Source: Longimicrobiales bacterium (GTDB taxonomy: Bacteria > Gemmatimonadota > Gemmatimonadetes > Longimicrobiales > Gaopeijiaceae). From it: DNA of 64,000 nucleotides. The stretch spans positions 475,340-539,339 of the forward strand of contig OX638356.1 in NCBI GenBank assembly GCA_951813395.1. The letters run 5' to 3'. Made by a program: the position numbers and the translations under genes. Shown one piece after another: positions 16,735 to 25,667 of this stretch (positions are counted from its first letter, which is position 1; the number at the start of each line of letters is the position of its first letter). A model generated the notes under the pieces. That model worked only from the letters and a program-made list of their open reading frames with translations. It did not search any database and was not told where the DNA came from.

Positions 16735-16757
16735 CTAAACATTCTGGTTAAGTATTC
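16735..16757 (-). repeat. Right imperfect inverted repeat
   Basis: Partner of 15143-15164 in inverted orientation. At least 17 of 22 positions match, including the blocks AAACATT (one substitution beside it) and GGTTAAGTAT. It is itself roughly palindromic (AATACT...AGTATT, 16731-16756). Confidence 0.5.
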
Positions 16758-16832
16758 TCTTCTGCGCTCTCGTGTCAGCGGCTGTTGACCGGAGGCCAAC
16801 CGTCACATCCGTCCACGGCTTGCGGGTGGATC

Positions 16833-16896
16833 GCCCACCGCGAGTTTGCCCCTGCCCACCGCGGGGTTGCCTCTGCCCACCGCCGGGGTTGCACCC
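16833..16896 (+). repeat. Tandem repeat, 21 bp x 3
   Basis: Three head-to-tail copies beginning GCCCACCGC at 16833, 16854 and 16875, each followed by a GGGGTTGCC-like half. Units 2 and 3 are nearly identical; unit 1 differs at a few bases. Located just downstream of the MBL-fold gene stop. Confidence 0.7.
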
Positions 16897-16923
16897 CGCC
16901 GGCGCCGCTCTCCCCCAGGGGCC

Positions 16924-17907
16924 TCAGTACACGTCCAGATCGGCCGCCGAAACCACGCGGCCCGCGTAGCCCGCCTCTCGGATCTCGCGCAGCAGATCCT
17001 CGTCCGTGGCGCCCCAGTAGAGCTGGTGGTACAGGACCAGGAGCGCGGGTCGGGCGCGCGTGGCGATGTCCGCAAGCTCCACCGTCGACGTGTGGGAATC
17101 GGCGTGATACCGCTGCCACTCGGGTGGACGTCCCCTGAACGTCTCCGCCGAGTACACCTCGTGGACCAGGATGTCGCAGCCGTTGCAGGCGTCGACCAGC
17201 GACTCGCTCGGCCGCGCGTCTCCCGAAATCACGATCGTGCGGCCTGCGGCCTCGAAGCGGTAGCCGAGAGGGTGCGGCCATGACCCGTGCAGAACCGGAA
17301 TCGCTGTGACGCGTACGTTCTCGTCCTCGTAGACCGGACCGCCCGTGGTTTCCGTGACCGGTGACCGGTAGGCGTCGGGGTTGTAGTCGTGCGGTTCAAG
17401 GCCGAACAGGCGCATATGAACGTCTTCCCGCCACGCGGCCTGGATGTGGTCGGCCATCGAAGCCGTTCCGGGCGGGCCGAAGATGCGAATGGGGTCCGGG
17501 CGCTCGAGAACCCAGGGCGAGAAGATCACGTCCGGAAGCCCCACGGTGTGGTCCGAGTGGAGGTGGGTGATGAAGAGGCGGTTGAGCATGTGCGGCGCCA
17601 GAGCCTCGATGCCGTGCCTGGCGGAAGCCGCGGCAGCGCGGCGAACGAGGCCGGGTCCGGCATCAACCAGGTAGGCGCGACCGCCCGCCACAACGGCAAG
17701 CGCCGGTCCCGAGCGGTCGGGGTCGGCATTGGGTGTTCCCGTGCCGAGGATGACGAGGCGAACCTCCGCCGTGCTCGTGTCCGCGGTGTCCTGCGCGAAA
17801 GCGGTAGCCGGGAAGAGGGGGACAAGGCCCGCCGCGAAGGCGACCGCCGCAGCCGGCACTCGGCCGAGGCCGCGCCGAAGGATCATGCCCGGTCTCTGGT
17901 TCCCCAT
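16924..17907 (-). CDS. Secreted MBL-fold metallohydrolase (RNase Z / arylsulfatase-like)
   Basis: 327 residues with a signal peptide ending near ATAFAQ. The metallo-beta-lactamase fold has THLHSDH (His115, His117, Asp119, His120), the downstream HGSWPHPLGYRF and SGDARPSESL motifs, and a late YHQLYWG His. The arrangement matches the tRNase Z-like/AtsA branch, here exported rather than cytoplasmic. ATG 17907 is supported by GGGAGG 5 nt upstream. Substrate unknown; phosphodiester or sulfate-ester hydrolysis is possible. Divergent from the class A-like hydrolase. Confidence 0.82.
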   Translation of the reverse strand: MGNQRPGMILRRGLGRVPAAAVAFAAGLVPLFPATAFAQDTADTSTAEVRLVILGTGTPNADPDRSGPALAVVAGGRAYLVDAGPGLVRRAAAASARHGIEALAPHMLNRLFITHLHSDHTVGLPDVIFSPWVLERPDPIRIFGPPGTASMADHIQAAWREDVHMRLFGLEPHDYNPDAYRSPVTETTGGPVYEDENVRVTAIPVLHGSWPHPLGYRFEAAGRTIVISGDARPSESLVDACNGCDILVHEVYSAETFRGRPPEWQRYHADSHTSTVELADIATRARPALLVLYHQLYWGATDEDLLREIREAGYAGRVVSAADLDVY

Positions 17908-18069
17908 CTGCGCCTCCCTACAGTGTGTCGCCCTGGCCGCTCGCCTCCGCCAAGCTGCCGTCGCACGGCCCCTCGCGCAAAGGGCGCACGCAACGGGTGA
18001 CGCCTTGCCGGGCCGTCCCGGTCGCCAGACTATGTCCCTCCACGATCCGCTCGAAAACCGGAGGTGCCC

Positions 18070-19134
18070 ATGCGCACTGGATTGCCACGCTCCATTCACC
18101 CGCTTCTCCTGGCCTGTGCCCTGCCGGCCCTGGCCCTCGCCGGCCCGGCGTGCGCCCCGAGCGACGAGAGCGGCACCGCCGACGCGGACGAGTCGACCGA
18201 ATCTCCCGTCACCGCCGACGCCCGCGCCACCTCCGCCGCCGACCTCGAAGCCCATGTCGAGGCCGGACTGGCCACCCTCGACGCCACCAGCTCGTTGTGG
18301 GCCCGGCACGTCCCCACCGGGCGCGAGATCGCGATCCGCCCGGACCTTCCCATGAACACCCTCAGCGTGATCAAGATTCCGATCATGGTGAGGGCCTTTC
18401 AGGACCACGCCGAGGGCCGCCTCGACCTGGACGCGCGCTACACGGTGGACGCAAACGACATGCGTCGCGGCAGCGGGCTCATCCAGACTTTCGCACCCGG
18501 TCTCAACCCCACCCTGCGCGATCTCGTCACCCAGATGATCATCACGTCGGACAACACCGCCACCGACATGGTGATCGACCTGGTCGGCATGGACCGGGTC
18601 AATGAGATGCTGGCGGCGAACGGCTACGAGGAGACCCGTCTCAAGCACACCACCCACCGCCTGTTCCTGGAGACCTGGATACGGACCGACCCGGCCTACG
18701 GGGCGCTCGGCGAACGCGAAGTCTTCGAACGCGGATTCCCGTCGGACGAGGGCGCCGCCGAGCGCTTCTTCGGGATCGAGGGCGATTCGACGATCTGGCT
18801 GGGCCGCACGACCGCGCGCGAAATGGGGCGGCTCCTCGCGCAGATCCTGGAGGGCGATCTGGCCGACCGGGCGGCCAGCGACGAGATGGTGCAGATCATG
18901 AACGCCCAGTTCTACACGACGCGCCTGCCTCGAATCGTCCGCTTCCAGGGCGTCCAGGTGGCGCACAAGACCGGCGACTGGCCTCCGTACGCCGGGAACG
19001 ACGTCGGCATTCTGTTCTACGACGGCGGACCGACGATCGTCTCGGTGTTCACCAACCAGAGCCGGGGCGACTTCTACGGACTGGAGGAGACGCTGGGGAT
19101 GATTGCGCAGGACATCGTGGAGGCGTGGAGGTGA
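18070..19134 (+). CDS. Class A beta-lactamase-fold serine hydrolase
   Basis: 354 residues with an N-terminal export signal and a low-complexity acidic linker. Three active-site motifs are clear: SVIK (Ser99-Lys102), SDN (160-162) and KTGD (300-303). The omega-loop ExxLN of true class A penicillinases is not visible. The stretch between SDN and KTG is also long (RTDPAYGALGEREVFERGF insert), so beta-lactam hydrolysis is uncertain. ATG 18070 follows GGAGG. GTG 18064 is an alternative. The stop overlaps the next gene as GTGA, indicating an operon of secreted hydrolases. Confidence 0.8.
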   Translation: MRTGLPRSIHPLLLACALPALALAGPACAPSDESGTADADESTESPVTADARATSAADLEAHVEAGLATLDATSSLWARHVPTGREIAIRPDLPMNTLSVIKIPIMVRAFQDHAEGRLDLDARYTVDANDMRRGSGLIQTFAPGLNPTLRDLVTQMIITSDNTATDMVIDLVGMDRVNEMLAANGYEETRLKHTTHRLFLETWIRTDPAYGALGEREVFERGFPSDEGAAERFFGIEGDSTIWLGRTTAREMGRLLAQILEGDLADRAASDEMVQIMNAQFYTTRLPRIVRFQGVQVAHKTGDWPPYAGNDVGILFYDGGPTIVSVFTNQSRGDFYGLEETLGMIAQDIVEAWR

Positions 19135-20666
19135 GCGGCCTGACGCCGGACGCCCGCCAGGCCCGCCCACCCCGAGCGCCCCGCGGCGGATTGGCGGCGG
19201 TCGCGTGCACGGCCTTGCTCACCGCCGCCTGCACCGCCCCCGACCGACCCGTCTCCCCCGCCGTCGCCCGCGGAATCGACGCCGTCTTCGCCGACCTCGA
19301 CCGCCCCGGTTCCCCCGGCGCCTCGGTCGCCGTAATCCAGGCCGGCGACATCATCCACTCCCGAGGCTACGGCGAGGCCCAGATCGAGCACGGCATCCCG
19401 GTGACTCCGCACACGGTCTTCCACGTCGCGTCCGTCTCGAAGCAGTTCGCGGCGATGGCGGTCACCCTGCTCGCCGCCGACGGCGCCCTCTCCCTCGACG
19501 ACCCCGTCCGGACCCACCTCCCCTTCGTCCCCGAGTTCCAGGACACGCCCACGGTCCGCCAGATGATCCACCACACGAGCGGTATCCGCGACCAGTGGCA
19601 GCTCCTCGCCATGTCGGGCTGGCGCCTGGACGACGTGATCACGACCGAACAGATCCTCGGCCTCATGGCCCGCCAACAGGAGCTCAACTTCGTCCCCGGC
19701 GCCGAGTACCTCTATTCGAACATGGGGTACACGCTCCTGGCACAGACCGTCGAAGCGGTGAGCGGCATGTCCCTCGCGGAGTTCACCGAAGCCCGGATCT
19801 TCGCGCCCCTGGGCATGGACCGGACCCACTTCCACGACGACCACGAGCACATGGTCCCGGGCCGCGCCTATTCATACGCGCCGCTCCAGCCGCCCGCCGA
19901 CGCCGCCGCGCCCGCAGCCGCCGACCCCGCAACCGCGCCCCGCTACCGCAAGGCCGTCCTCAGCTACGCCAACGCCGGCGCCACCAGCCTCTTCACGACC
20001 GCCGAGGACCTGGCCCGCTGGCTCGACAACTTCCGCAACGCTGCCGTCGGCGGCCCCGAGGTCATGCGGACGATGCTGTCGCGGGGCGTGCTCAACAACG
20101 GCGACACGATCCCCTACGCGCACGGACTATCGATGGGCGAGTACCGCGGGCTGCGCACAATCGGACATGGCGGGGCCGACGCGGGCTTCCGCACACAGGT
20201 CTACTGGTTTCCCGAGGCCGAAACGGGCGTGGTCGTGCTCACCAACGCGGCCAACGGCAATCCGGCCGGACGCGCGCGCGACGTAGCGGATGTCGTGCTC
20301 GCCGGTTCCTTCCCCGAGGAGGAGGGGGAGGAGGACGGCCCGCCCCCCGCGGCCGACGATGCCGCGCCACCGGAGACACCCGACCCGGCCGTGCTTGCGC
20401 AATACGCAGGCACCTGGTACAGCCCCGAACTCGACGCGCTGTACCACCTCGGCGTGTCGGAAGGCCGCCTGGTCGCGCGGCACGTGCGCCACGGCGAGAT
20501 CGTCCTCGAGTACCGCGCCCCCGACGAGTTCGCGACGGATCGGTGGTTCTTCCGCAGCGTCCGCTTCGAGCGCGGCGGCGACGGCGCGGTCACCGACATG
20601 CGCGTCGGCGGCGGGCGGGTTCGCAACCTCCGCTTCGTCAGGCTCACCACCCCACTGCCCGGATAG
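19131..20666 (+). CDS. Serine hydrolase lipoprotein, beta-lactamase (class C / PBP4*) family
   Basis: About 511 residues. An export signal with lipobox LTAAC is followed by a beta-lactamase-related domain with SVSK (101-104), the Tyr motif YSN (195-197) and HGG replacing KTG (IGHGGADAG). An acidic, Pro-rich linker (EEEGEEDGPPP) leads to a C-terminal lipocalin-like domain from about residue 425. Family members are D-aminopeptidases, esterases or PBP-like proteins. The start is ambiguous: GTG 19125 or GTG 19131. The latter forms a GTGA overlap with the upstream stop and is preferred. Confidence 0.82.
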   Translation: MSGLTPDARQARPPRAPRGGLAAVACTALLTAACTAPDRPVSPAVARGIDAVFADLDRPGSPGASVAVIQAGDIIHSRGYGEAQIEHGIPVTPHTVFHVASVSKQFAAMAVTLLAADGALSLDDPVRTHLPFVPEFQDTPTVRQMIHHTSGIRDQWQLLAMSGWRLDDVITTEQILGLMARQQELNFVPGAEYLYSNMGYTLLAQTVEAVSGMSLAEFTEARIFAPLGMDRTHFHDDHEHMVPGRAYSYAPLQPPADAAAPAAADPATAPRYRKAVLSYANAGATSLFTTAEDLARWLDNFRNAAVGGPEVMRTMLSRGVLNNGDTIPYAHGLSMGEYRGLRTIGHGGADAGFRTQVYWFPEAETGVVVLTNAANGNPAGRARDVADVVLAGSFPEEEGEEDGPPPAADDAAPPETPDPAVLAQYAGTWYSPELDALYHLGVSEGRLVARHVRHGEIVLEYRAPDEFATDRWFFRSVRFERGGDGAVTDMRVGGGRVRNLRFVRLTTPLPG

Positions 20667-20671
20667 CCGCC

Positions 20672-21892
20672 ATGGTTCGTTCAGTTACCGTTCTCGGTTG
20701 CGCCCTGCTTGCGGCGGCGTGCGCCGCGGACCAGACCCCGCCCGACATCCCCGAGCGGCCCTTCACGGCCCCGACGGGTCCGCACGCCATCGGAATGACC
20801 GAATACCGCTGGACGGACGCCGACCGGCCGGAGCCCTTCACGCGGGATCCCGACGACCTGCGGTCCGTCGCGGTGCGGGTATGGTACCCCGCCGAGGAAG
20901 CGGCGAATGCCGGGGATGCACCGGCCACCTTCGACGCACCCACCGCGATGTACCTGCCCGATCCGGCCGAGTTCGGCGACGCCGAGGACTTCGTGCCCGT
21001 CACCCACGTTCGCACCAACGCGATCCCAGATGCCGTCCCCGCCGCGGGACCGTTCCCCTTGCTGGTCTACCATCACGGCGGCGGCTGGACGCGCTTCACC
21101 AGCACGTTCACGACCGAGGAGCTCGCATCGCACGGCTACGTGGTCGCCTCGGTGGGCCACAACGGCTTCAACCGCACGCTGTTCCTTCCCGATGGAGCCT
21201 CGGTCGCGCCCGACACGCTCACCTTCCCGGAACCCACCGGCGATCTCCTCGAGGACGCGCTCGGCGGCTGGGACTATCTCGACGACCACCACTTCCCCGA
21301 GTGGGTGGCGGACGCGCGCTTCGTGCTGGACCAGCTGGAGACGCTGAACCGGTCGGGGCGCTTTGCGGGACGGCTCGACCTGGACCGGATCGGCATGTAC
21401 GGGTGGTCGTTCGGGGGCGCGACCTCGATCGAGGTGAGCGTCGTTGACGAACGCGTGAAGGCGGCGATCGACCACGACGGGCAGCTGTTCGGCTCTGCGC
21501 CGACTGCGGGAACCGCCCGCCCCTTCATGCTGATGCACGGTGGCGAGCTCCCCGAGATTCCCCCGAGCGACGACCCGGATGTTGCCGCCGCGAACGAAAA
21601 GGCCCTCGCGGAGCTCATGGCCCAGGTGGCCAGGACGGACTCCGCGCTGAAGGCGGCCTCGACCGGTGACTGGTACGACGTTACGATCGCCGGCACCAAT
21701 CACGGCAGCTTCTCGGACCTGGTGATGTTCATCCCCGGGTCGTCGCCGAACATCGAGCCCGCGCGGGGCCACGAAATCGTCAACGCGCTGACCCTGGCGT
21801 TCTTCGACCGCTACCTGAAGGGCGCCGAGGCCCCGCTCCTGAACGACCCCGCGGCGGCGTACCTGGAGGTGGAGATGGAGGCACGGCGGTGA
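20672..21892 (+). CDS. PAF-acetylhydrolase-like alpha/beta hydrolase lipoprotein
   Basis: 406 residues. Lipobox LLAAAC (Cys17) lies close to the start. The alpha/beta-hydrolase core has HHGGG as oxyanion-hole motif (134-138), nucleophile GWSFGG (Ser246), a downstream acid region (AIDHDGQLFG) and GTNHGSFSD with the likely catalytic His. It resembles plasma PAF-acetylhydrolase/dienelactone hydrolase families, which cleave short acyl esters. Its ATG lies 5 nt after the upstream serine hydrolase stop, so three export-targeted hydrolases are probably co-transcribed (18070-21892). Confidence 0.82.
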   Translation: MVRSVTVLGCALLAAACAADQTPPDIPERPFTAPTGPHAIGMTEYRWTDADRPEPFTRDPDDLRSVAVRVWYPAEEAANAGDAPATFDAPTAMYLPDPAEFGDAEDFVPVTHVRTNAIPDAVPAAGPFPLLVYHHGGGWTRFTSTFTTEELASHGYVVASVGHNGFNRTLFLPDGASVAPDTLTFPEPTGDLLEDALGGWDYLDDHHFPEWVADARFVLDQLETLNRSGRFAGRLDLDRIGMYGWSFGGATSIEVSVVDERVKAAIDHDGQLFGSAPTAGTARPFMLMHGGELPEIPPSDDPDVAAANEKALAELMAQVARTDSALKAASTGDWYDVTIAGTNHGSFSDLVMFIPGSSPNIEPARGHEIVNALTLAFFDRYLKGAEAPLLNDPAAAYLEVEMEARR

Positions 21893-21923
21893 GGCGCACG
21901 GCGCGCGCCCGGCACGTCGGTGG

Positions 21924-21951
21924 TGACGGATGCGGACAGACGCCCTATAAT
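21924..21951 (+). promoter_or_regulatory. Candidate sigma70-type promoter
   Basis: A perfect TATAAT -10 (21946-21951) stands out in GC-rich DNA. GTGACG at 21924-21929 gives a 4/6 -35 match with a 16-bp spacer. It would drive the lipoprotein gene starting at 22018. Confidence 0.45.
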
Positions 21952-22017
21952 TCAAGGTTTGCCGCGCCGGTACGCGATCCGGACGCGGCAGCATTGAGCG
22001 GAGCCACACTACGCGAG

Positions 22018-22506
22018 ATGAAAACCACACAACGGCGTCGGGGGCATCGCAGCCTGCTCGGGACCGCAGTTTTTCTGGCGGTGGCGGTCGTGGGCGGTTG
22101 CGCGACCTACCAGCAGGCCACGGTCCCGGAACTGCCGCCCCAGCAACGGGTGCGGATGCGGCTGGCCGCGGATGAACTGGCCAGGAACATCGCATTTGCG
22201 AGTGGGAATCAGGGTTACGTCAACGGCCGTTTCGTGGAAGAGCGGGGAGACTCGGCCGTCTTCGTGCTGACGAGTTCCACGGGGTACCGCGAGGTGGCCC
22301 TGCCGGTGGACGCGATTCTGCAGCTGGAACGAAGGGACCCCGCGCAGGGCCGCAGCTTTCTCCTGTCGGTTGGGCTTGTTGGCGGCGTGGCGGCGCTGGC
22401 CTACTTCGGTTTCGAAGGCGATCCGGGCTCCGACACGGGTGGCGACGAAGATGCCGTCGACGCGCTGGTTCCGCTGATCCGATTCATGATCCCGGTGGGC
22501 AGGTAG
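22018..22506 (+). CDS. Hypothetical lipoprotein
   Basis: 162 residues. A signal with lipobox VVGGC is followed by a short Gln-rich start (TYQQATVPELPPQQ) and a compact beta-rich region (GNQGYVNGRFVEERGDSAVFVLTSS). A hydrophobic segment (SFLLSVGLVGGVAALAYFGF) precedes an acidic Gly/Asp-rich tail. ATG 22018 is chosen because it begins the signal peptide; frames open further upstream have no support. No family recognised. It sits just ahead of a SusC/SusD locus but has its own candidate promoter. Confidence 0.62.
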   Translation: MKTTQRRRGHRSLLGTAVFLAVAVVGGCATYQQATVPELPPQQRVRMRLAADELARNIAFASGNQGYVNGRFVEERGDSAVFVLTSSTGYREVALPVDAILQLERRDPAQGRSFLLSVGLVGGVAALAYFGFEGDPGSDTGGDEDAVDALVPLIRFMIPVGR

Positions 22507-22613
22507 GGATGGCATTCGCCCTGCCGCTACTTGCGGGATTGCCTGGTGCACAGATAAGTAGTCTTGGACGCGAAGGCCGCGTCTTTGTTGTTTCACCCCG
22601 ACATGGAGGCATT

Positions 22614-25600
22614 ATGTCCCCAGCAAACATCGGAAAGGCGGTCAGCCGGGCCGCCGCCACTCCCCTTCTCGCCGCAGCCTTGATGGTCGCGACGGTCCAG
22701 GCGCCCCTGGCGGCGCAGACCGGTACTATCACAGGCGTGGTGCGAAGCGTGACCAACGGGCAGCCCATCGCGGGCGCTCAGGTGTCCATCCCGGCGCTCA
22801 ACACCGGGATCCTGGCCAACAACGTGGGCCGGTACCTGCTCCAGAACGTGCCCGCGGGCACACACACGGTGCAGGTGCAGTACATCGGCTACTCGGCGTC
22901 GAGCGTGGACGTGACCGTTGCCGCGGACGGTGCCGTGATCCAGGACTTTGAACTGCGTTCGGAGGCGATCAGCCTTGAAGGCGTGGTGGTCACGGGGACC
23001 GCGGGCGCTGCCAGAAGGCGCGAGATCGGCAACTCGGTCAGCCAGATCAACGAGGAAGCGTTCCAGTCCGCGCCGATCCAGAACGTGGCCGACATCCTGC
23101 AGGGCCGTGCGCTGGGCGTGACGGTCCTGACCAACGGCGGGCAGGTGGGCGCCGGGTCGACGATCAAGCTGCGTGGCAACAACTCGGTGTCGTTCAGCAA
23201 CTCGCCGCTCGTCTACGTGGACGGTGTGCGGATTCGCGAACGCGGCGTGATCCATTCCGACGAGGCCAACCAGCAGACCAACCCCTTCGACGACATCAAT
23301 CCCGCCGACATCGAAAGGATCGAGACGATCAAGGGCGCCGCGGCAACGACGCTCTACGGCACGGAGGCTGCGGGCGGCGTGATCCAGATCTTCACCAAGC
23401 GTGGAGTCGCCGGGGCCCCGGCATGGTCGCTCACCGTCGACCAGGGTCTGAACACCCTCGGTCACATCGGGCCTGCTCCCGACGTCAACCCGACCGGGCT
23501 GGGGATGAACAACTGCAACTTCACGGGCGACTCGAACTTCCCCGGCGGAGATCCGCAGTTCCCCGCGGATCCGAGCTGTCCCGCGAGCGGTTCGTGGCTG
23601 AAGGACGGGTACCTGCAGAGCTACAACCTGTCGGTTCGTGGCGGCGCCGAGCGCATGAACTACTTCGTGTCCGCGAAATGGGGCGCCGAGGCGGGCGTCT
23701 TCGACACCGGCGTCGATGCCAACGGTGTGGCGCGTCCCGAGCAAGGCCAGGAGACCTGGAACATCCGCGGCAACTTCTCGTTCGCTCCTGGCGAGGACCT
23801 GGACGTTCGCTTCAACAGCTTCTATGCGCACCGCAACGTCACGTGGGTTCCGGACGGCAACAACGCCGAAGGACTGCTTCTCAACGTCTTCCGTGGCGGC
23901 GCCGACTACACCAACGACGAGGACGGCAAGCTCCTCGACATGGACATCACGAACATCAACGACCACTTCACCAGCGGCGTGAACCTCCTGTGGAACCCCA
24001 TGGAAGGGATGAACCACCGCCTGAACGCCGGGATCGACTGGGTTCGCAACGAGTACTTCGAGGAACGGCCCTGGGGTTACTTCTACGTCCAGGGCGGCAA
24101 TCGGGAAACCGATGAGCGGACTTTCCGGAAGCTCACGCTGGACTACGCCGGGACCATGGACCGAAACCTCTTCGGCCTTTCGTCGTCGACCTCGCTCGGA
24201 GGCCAGCTCTACAACGACTTCGTGACCGGCACCAACGGTTTCGGCGACGACTTCGCCGGCCCCGGCGCCAAGATCCTGCAATCCGGCGCAATCACGGAGG
24301 CGTTCGAGGTCAACAGCACCGTGACCAGCGGAGGCTTCTTCCTGCAGGAGGTCATCGGTTTCGGCGACCGGCTGTTCCTCACAGGTGGTGTGCGCGTGGA
24401 CGGGCACTCCGCCTTCGGGCAGGACTTCGGCCTTGAGACGTACCCGAAGGGTTCCTTCTCCTACGTCATCTCCGACGAGAGCTTCTTCCCGGCGAGCTTC
24501 GGCACGTTGAAGCTGCGTGGTGCTTTCGGCGACTCGGGCAAGGCGCCTGGGCTGTTTGACGCCGCCCGGACCTGGGCATCGGTGGCGGGCGACAACGGAC
24601 AGCCCGGCGTGACGCCAGACAACCTGGGCAATCCGGTTCTGGGTCCCGAACGCACACGGGAATGGGAACTGGGCTTCGAGGGATCCACGTTCGACGGCAG
24701 AATCGGCTTCGAGTACCAGTATTTCAAGCAGAACACCTTCGATGCGCTGATCCCGGTCACGCAGCTCCCGTCGGGCGGTTTCGTCGGCAGCCAGCTCGAG
24801 AATGTCGGAGAGGTGAGCAACGCGGGACACGAGGCGTTCGTGAATCTCGCGATGCTGACCTCCTCCCGGTTCAGTTGGGATGTGGGCCTCAGGCTTTCCA
24901 CGAGCGAGTCCCGGGTGCTGGACCTGGGCGATCTGGAAAACATCAACGTCGGCTGGCGCAACTACGTACGGGCACCCGTTGAGTGCACATCCGAGTTGTC
25001 CAACGGCGTGTCCTTCGACGGCAACGGCTTCATTGGCCAGGGCTGCACGGTTGGAGAACTCGTGTACTTTCCGCTTCCGGCCTTCTGTGAGGATCGGGTC
25101 CAGAACCCGGACGAAGTGGGCGCGGCCCCTCGTTACGCGGATCAGTGCCTGGGAACGACCACGCCGAAGTACACGTACGGAATCAGCACCACCATGACGC
25201 TTTCGCAGCGCCTGACCCTGGACGTTGTCGGCGAGGGGATGGGTGGACATTGGCTGTCTTCAGGAACCGCCTACCAGAACACGCGGCGGCGCGTGTGGCC
25301 CCTGTGCCGCTCTACCGTGGCAGCCATCGCGGAAGGACGGACAGACCAGCTGACGGCCGGCGAGCGAGCCCTCTGCGACCGCTCGGTCACGCGCTACGGC
25401 ATGTGGACCCAGCCCGCCGACTTCTTCAAGATCCGCTCGGCGTCGCTCAGCTTCCGGGTGCCGGAGGACTTCCTCCCGGGCCAGGTGCGGTCGGCCACGC
25501 TCCGCCTGCAGGGCAGAAACCTCTTCACCCGAACGGATTTCGAGGGTGTTGATCCCGAGGCCTTCGAGGACGGCTCCGCCGAAGTGCTCTTCCGGCAGGA

Positions 25601-25658
25601 GTATTACAACCTGCCGCCGATCCGCAGCTTCCTGCTGTCGGTTCAGGTCGACTTCTAA
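22614..25658 (+). CDS. SusC/RagA-type TonB-dependent outer-membrane transporter (copy 1)
   Basis: 1014 residues. The signal peptide ends at PLAAQ. A CarboxypepD_reg-like beta-sandwich (about 25-115) is followed by the plug domain, with LEGVVVTGT, LVYVDGVRIRERG and IETIKGAAATTLYGTEAAGGVIQIFTKRG. A 22-strand barrel ends in VQVDF. The ATG is preceded by GGAGG. SusC proteins import oligosaccharides or peptides together with a SusD lid, using TonB energy. SusD follows after 9 nt. The cargo is unknown; no glycan enzymes are adjacent, so peptides or other polymers are as likely as sugars. Confidence 0.93.
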   Translation: MSPANIGKAVSRAAATPLLAAALMVATVQAPLAAQTGTITGVVRSVTNGQPIAGAQVSIPALNTGILANNVGRYLLQNVPAGTHTVQVQYIGYSASSVDVTVAADGAVIQDFELRSEAISLEGVVVTGTAGAARRREIGNSVSQINEEAFQSAPIQNVADILQGRALGVTVLTNGGQVGAGSTIKLRGNNSVSFSNSPLVYVDGVRIRERGVIHSDEANQQTNPFDDINPADIERIETIKGAAATTLYGTEAAGGVIQIFTKRGVAGAPAWSLTVDQGLNTLGHIGPAPDVNPTGLGMNNCNFTGDSNFPGGDPQFPADPSCPASGSWLKDGYLQSYNLSVRGGAERMNYFVSAKWGAEAGVFDTGVDANGVARPEQGQETWNIRGNFSFAPGEDLDVRFNSFYAHRNVTWVPDGNNAEGLLLNVFRGGADYTNDEDGKLLDMDITNINDHFTSGVNLLWNPMEGMNHRLNAGIDWVRNEYFEERPWGYFYVQGGNRETDERTFRKLTLDYAGTMDRNLFGLSSSTSLGGQLYNDFVTGTNGFGDDFAGPGAKILQSGAITEAFEVNSTVTSGGFFLQEVIGFGDRLFLTGGVRVDGHSAFGQDFGLETYPKGSFSYVISDESFFPASFGTLKLRGAFGDSGKAPGLFDAARTWASVAGDNGQPGVTPDNLGNPVLGPERTREWELGFEGSTFDGRIGFEYQYFKQNTFDALIPVTQLPSGGFVGSQLENVGEVSNAGHEAFVNLAMLTSSRFSWDVGLRLSTSESRVLDLGDLENINVGWRNYVRAPVECTSELSNGVSFDGNGFIGQGCTVGELVYFPLPAFCEDRVQNPDEVGAAPRYADQCLGTTTPKYTYGISTTMTLSQRLTLDVVGEGMGGHWLSSGTAYQNTRRRVWPLCRSTVAAIAEGRTDQLTAGERALCDRSVTRYGMWTQPADFFKIRSASLSFRVPEDFLPGQVRSATLRLQGRNLFTRTDFEGVDPEAFEDGSAEVLFRQEYYNLPPIRSFLLSVQVDF

Positions 25659-25667
25659 CCGGAGAGT

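Larger units (their letters stand above)
16542..16923. other. 382-bp gene-free region: promoter, repeats, right inverted repeat
   Basis: It holds a minus-strand -10-like TATAAG (16590-16595) for the HNH gene, with two AGTTCGGG direct repeats just upstream (16602-16609 and 16613-16620). A GGGAAGCAG-rich purine stretch, the right inverted repeat at 16735-16757 and a 3-unit tandem repeat at 16833-16896 follow. No credible reading frame on either strand. Confidence 0.6.

Noticed and set aside
15143-16757. A standard insertion sequence
   Set aside because: No transposase, and no convincing target-site duplication seen outside the repeats. It is reported only as a possible HNH-based element.
18070-20666. 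Antibiotic-resistance beta-lactamases
   Set aside because: Motifs place both in the broad serine-hydrolase superfamily. The first lacks a visible ExxLN and the second has HGG instead of KTG, so resistance cannot be claimed.
22593-25250. An 885-codon minus-strand open frame opposite SusC copy 1
   Set aside because: Typical high-GC antisense shadow. The plus strand has signal peptide, plug and barrel motifs.
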